From assembly GCA_026993045.1 (NCBI GenBank), contig JALWWR010000042.1:1300-6996 (forward strand): 5,697 nt of DNA, written 5' to 3'. Positions within the stretch are counted from its first letter, which is position 1. Each line of letters begins with the position of its first letter. The translations under genes and the position numbers were made by a program. The stretch comes from Thermodesulfatator sp. (lineage in GTDB: Bacteria; Desulfobacterota; Thermodesulfobacteria; Thermodesulfobacteriales; Thermodesulfobacteriaceae). Shown piece by piece: positions 4,396 through 5,697 of this stretch. Under the pieces are notes generated by a model. It was not told where the DNA came from and did no database searches. It saw nothing but the letters and a program-made list of their open reading frames with translations.

Positions 4396-5697
4396 ATGCT
4401 GAGGATTCTTTTTCTGATAGGGCTTGCGGGGCTCCTTCTTGCGGGCCCCGCGCTCGCCGATAGCGGGTGCCTCAGGTGTCACCAGGGGATTGAAAAGATC
4501 GCCGAAAATCCGGTCATGGGCCGGCTCTCCTGCGTGTTCTGCCACCGGGGAAACCCGGAGGGAAAGACCAAGGAGGAGGCTCATCGCGGCCTCTGGCGCA
4601 ATCCCTCTGACCTCCGGGTGATCTCTCAGACCTGTGGTCAGTGTCATGCCGACATCGTTTCCCGTCTCCAAAAGAGCCTTCATGCCACGAGCGCCGGGAT
4701 CATCAGCGCCGCCCGCTACACCTGGGCCGCGCAGAAGACCCGCCGGGCCCTTTACGCCACCTATGCGGTGCGGGACGAGGACGGGGACGTTCCCCGCGAC
4801 CGCGGCGCCCTTCCCGAACTCCTCGGCCTTCCGGTCTATGACCCCGCAAAACCCATCTCCCCGACAAACCATCCGGTTGACGACTATCTTCGGGCCGAGT
4901 GCCTGAGGTGCCATGTCTGGACCCGGGGCAAGGAGCGCCCCGGGGACTATCGGGGAAGCGGATGCGCGGCCTGCCACGTGATCTACGATAACGACGGCCT
5001 TTACAAGGGCGGAGATTCCGCCATCCCACACGATAAACCGGGCTACCCCCGGGTGCACCGCATCACCGTCCGCATTCCGGTCTTTCAGTGTCAGCACTGC
5101 CACAACCGCGGCGGGCGCATCGGCATGAGCTACGCCGGGCTGATGGAATCCGACGGCTACTGCTCGCCCTGGAGCGGAAAACCCGGAGTCAAGGCCGGGC
5201 GCAAGCTTCACGGAAAGTGCTACAATCATTTGCTTCCCGACATCCATTACGAGCGGGGTCTTTCCTGTCAGGACTGTCACACGGAACGCGAGATCCACGG
5301 CGACGGAAACATTTACAGCAAGAAGGAGGAGGCGGTGGAGATAGAGTGCGAGGACTGCCACGGAACGGTAAAGGTCTACGCCCCGCTTAAGACCTCCCGC
5401 GGGACGCCTCTTACGAACTTAAAGCGCGAGGGGCAGGGGGTGATCCTCATCGGGAAACTTGACGGAAGGGAACATCCCGTGCCCCAGGTCCCGGAGGTGA
5501 TCAGGAAGAATCCGCGGGCCGCGGCGGCCATGACCATTCCCGGGCATGCGAGAAGGCTTGAATGCTACGCCTGCCATGCGGTGTGGGCCCCGCAGTGTTA
5601 CGGCTGCCACGCCCAGCAGGATCTCACCTCCCGAGCCGGGGACTGGCTGCGGTATCGCAAGGCGGAAAACGAAAGTATGGAGGCCCGCGAGGGGAAC
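4396..5697 (+). CDS. Secreted multihaem c-type cytochrome, at least ten haems, 3' end outside window
   Basis: Translation from ATG 4396 (GGAGG at 4386-4390) is open for 434 codons to the window edge. Residues 1-21 are a Sec signal peptide (LFLIGLAGLLLAGPALA). Ten CXXCH haem c sites have their first Cys at residues 25, 46, 80, 169, 190, 232, 291, 318, 390 and 401, so the protein matures in the periplasm by the cytochrome c maturation system. The first haem site begins only four residues into the mature chain. There is no lipobox, so it is not an obvious lipoprotein. Recognisable segments include CHNRGGRIGMSYAGLME (235-251), LSCQDCHTEREIHGDG (289-304) and CHAVWAPQCYGCH (393-405), a style common in deltaproteobacterial multihaem cytochromes. 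Cys256 and Cys275 lie outside haem motifs. An electron-transfer role is secure; the partners and terminal acceptor are unknown. The adjacent barrel gene suggests an outer-membrane conduit, but a periplasmic oxidoreductase or carrier is possible. Confidence 0.9.
   Translation, partial: MLRILFLIGLAGLLLAGPALADSGCLRCHQGIEKIAENPVMGRLSCVFCHRGNPEGKTKEEAHRGLWRNPSDLRVISQTCGQCHADIVSRLQKSLHATSAGIISAARYTWAAQKTRRALYATYAVRDEDGDVPRDRGALPELLGLPVYDPAKPISPTNHPVDDYLRAECLRCHVWTRGKERPGDYRGSGCAACHVIYDNDGLYKGGDSAIPHDKPGYPRVHRITVRIPVFQCQHCHNRGGRIGMSYAGLMESDGYCSPWSGKPGVKAGRKLHGKCYNHLLPDIHYERGLSCQDCHTEREIHGDGNIYSKKEEAVEIECEDCHGTVKVYAPLKTSRGTPLTNLKREGQGVILIGKLDGREHPVPQVPEVIRKNPRAAAAMTIPGHARRLECYACHAVWAPQCYGCHAQQDLTSRAGDWLRYRKAENESMEAREGN

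Noticed and set aside
4456..4482. Lipoprotein signal at Cys25 of the cytochrome
   Set aside because: The residues before it are D-S-G, not a lipobox, and this Cys is the first of a CXXCH haem site. A signal peptidase I cut after ALA fits better.
5218..5229. CYNH (residues 275-278) as an eleventh haem site
   Set aside because: It lacks the second Cys of CXXCH and is not a recognised variant haem-binding motif.
3748..5361. Very long minus-strand open frame (537 codons)
   Set aside because: It lies antisense to the second barrel gene and the ten-haem cytochrome, which have signal peptides, ribosome sites and family motifs. Its translation is Gly/Ala/Val/Pro-rich without domain-like features and is explained by the high third-position G/C of the real genes.
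1..5697. tRNA, rRNA, CRISPR array or insertion sequence
   Set aside because: I saw no cloverleaf-like sequence, regularly spaced repeats, transposase-like reading frame or terminal inverted repeats in the window.

Overview
The window looks like chromosomal DNA of a Gram-negative, probably anaerobic and possibly thermophilic bacterium. The evidence is two outer-membrane beta-barrel proteins with signal peptides and terminal Phe, a multihaem c-type cytochrome, strong GGAGG-type ribosome sites, a sigma-54-type promoter, and proteins rich in Glu, Lys and Arg. A relative of Thermodesulfobacteriota or a deltaproteobacterial lineage would fit, but this is inference from gene content only.

Layout. 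Bases 1-679 (minus strand) hold the wreck of a carbohydrate-type ABC importer operon: the first ~85 codons of a substrate-binding protein run directly into the second half of a MalG-type permease in another frame, so the sequence between them has been lost. Bases 680-883 are a divergent intergenic region with a tandem operator-like repeat (746-782) and a near-consensus sigma-54 promoter (834-849) reading right. That promoter faces a small three-Cys gene (to 1113) whose best ribosome site points to a different frame from the long ORF, with a G5 run between; a frameshift or a coupled leader peptide is possible.

Bases 1114-1398 are noncoding, with a hairpin at the small gene's stop codon, a G/C-rich hairpin and a perfect 10-bp inverted repeat in the leader of the next gene. 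Bases 1399-2838 encode a porin with an N-terminal helical segment, followed by a clear intrinsic terminator (2877-2904). Bases 2941-4380 encode a second, coiled-coil-headed, Cys-free barrel protein. Fifteen bases later starts a secreted cytochrome with ten CXXCH motifs in the 434 residues visible (4396 to the right edge, still open).

How they work together. The barrel protein and the cytochrome are probably co-transcribed, and they look like candidate parts of an outer-membrane electron-transfer (porin-cytochrome) module. The first porin is separated from them by a terminator and may be a general or anion porin. The most noteworthy items are the barrel/decahaem pair, the sigma-54-controlled small gene with its frame conflict, and the deletion that fused two ABC-transporter genes.
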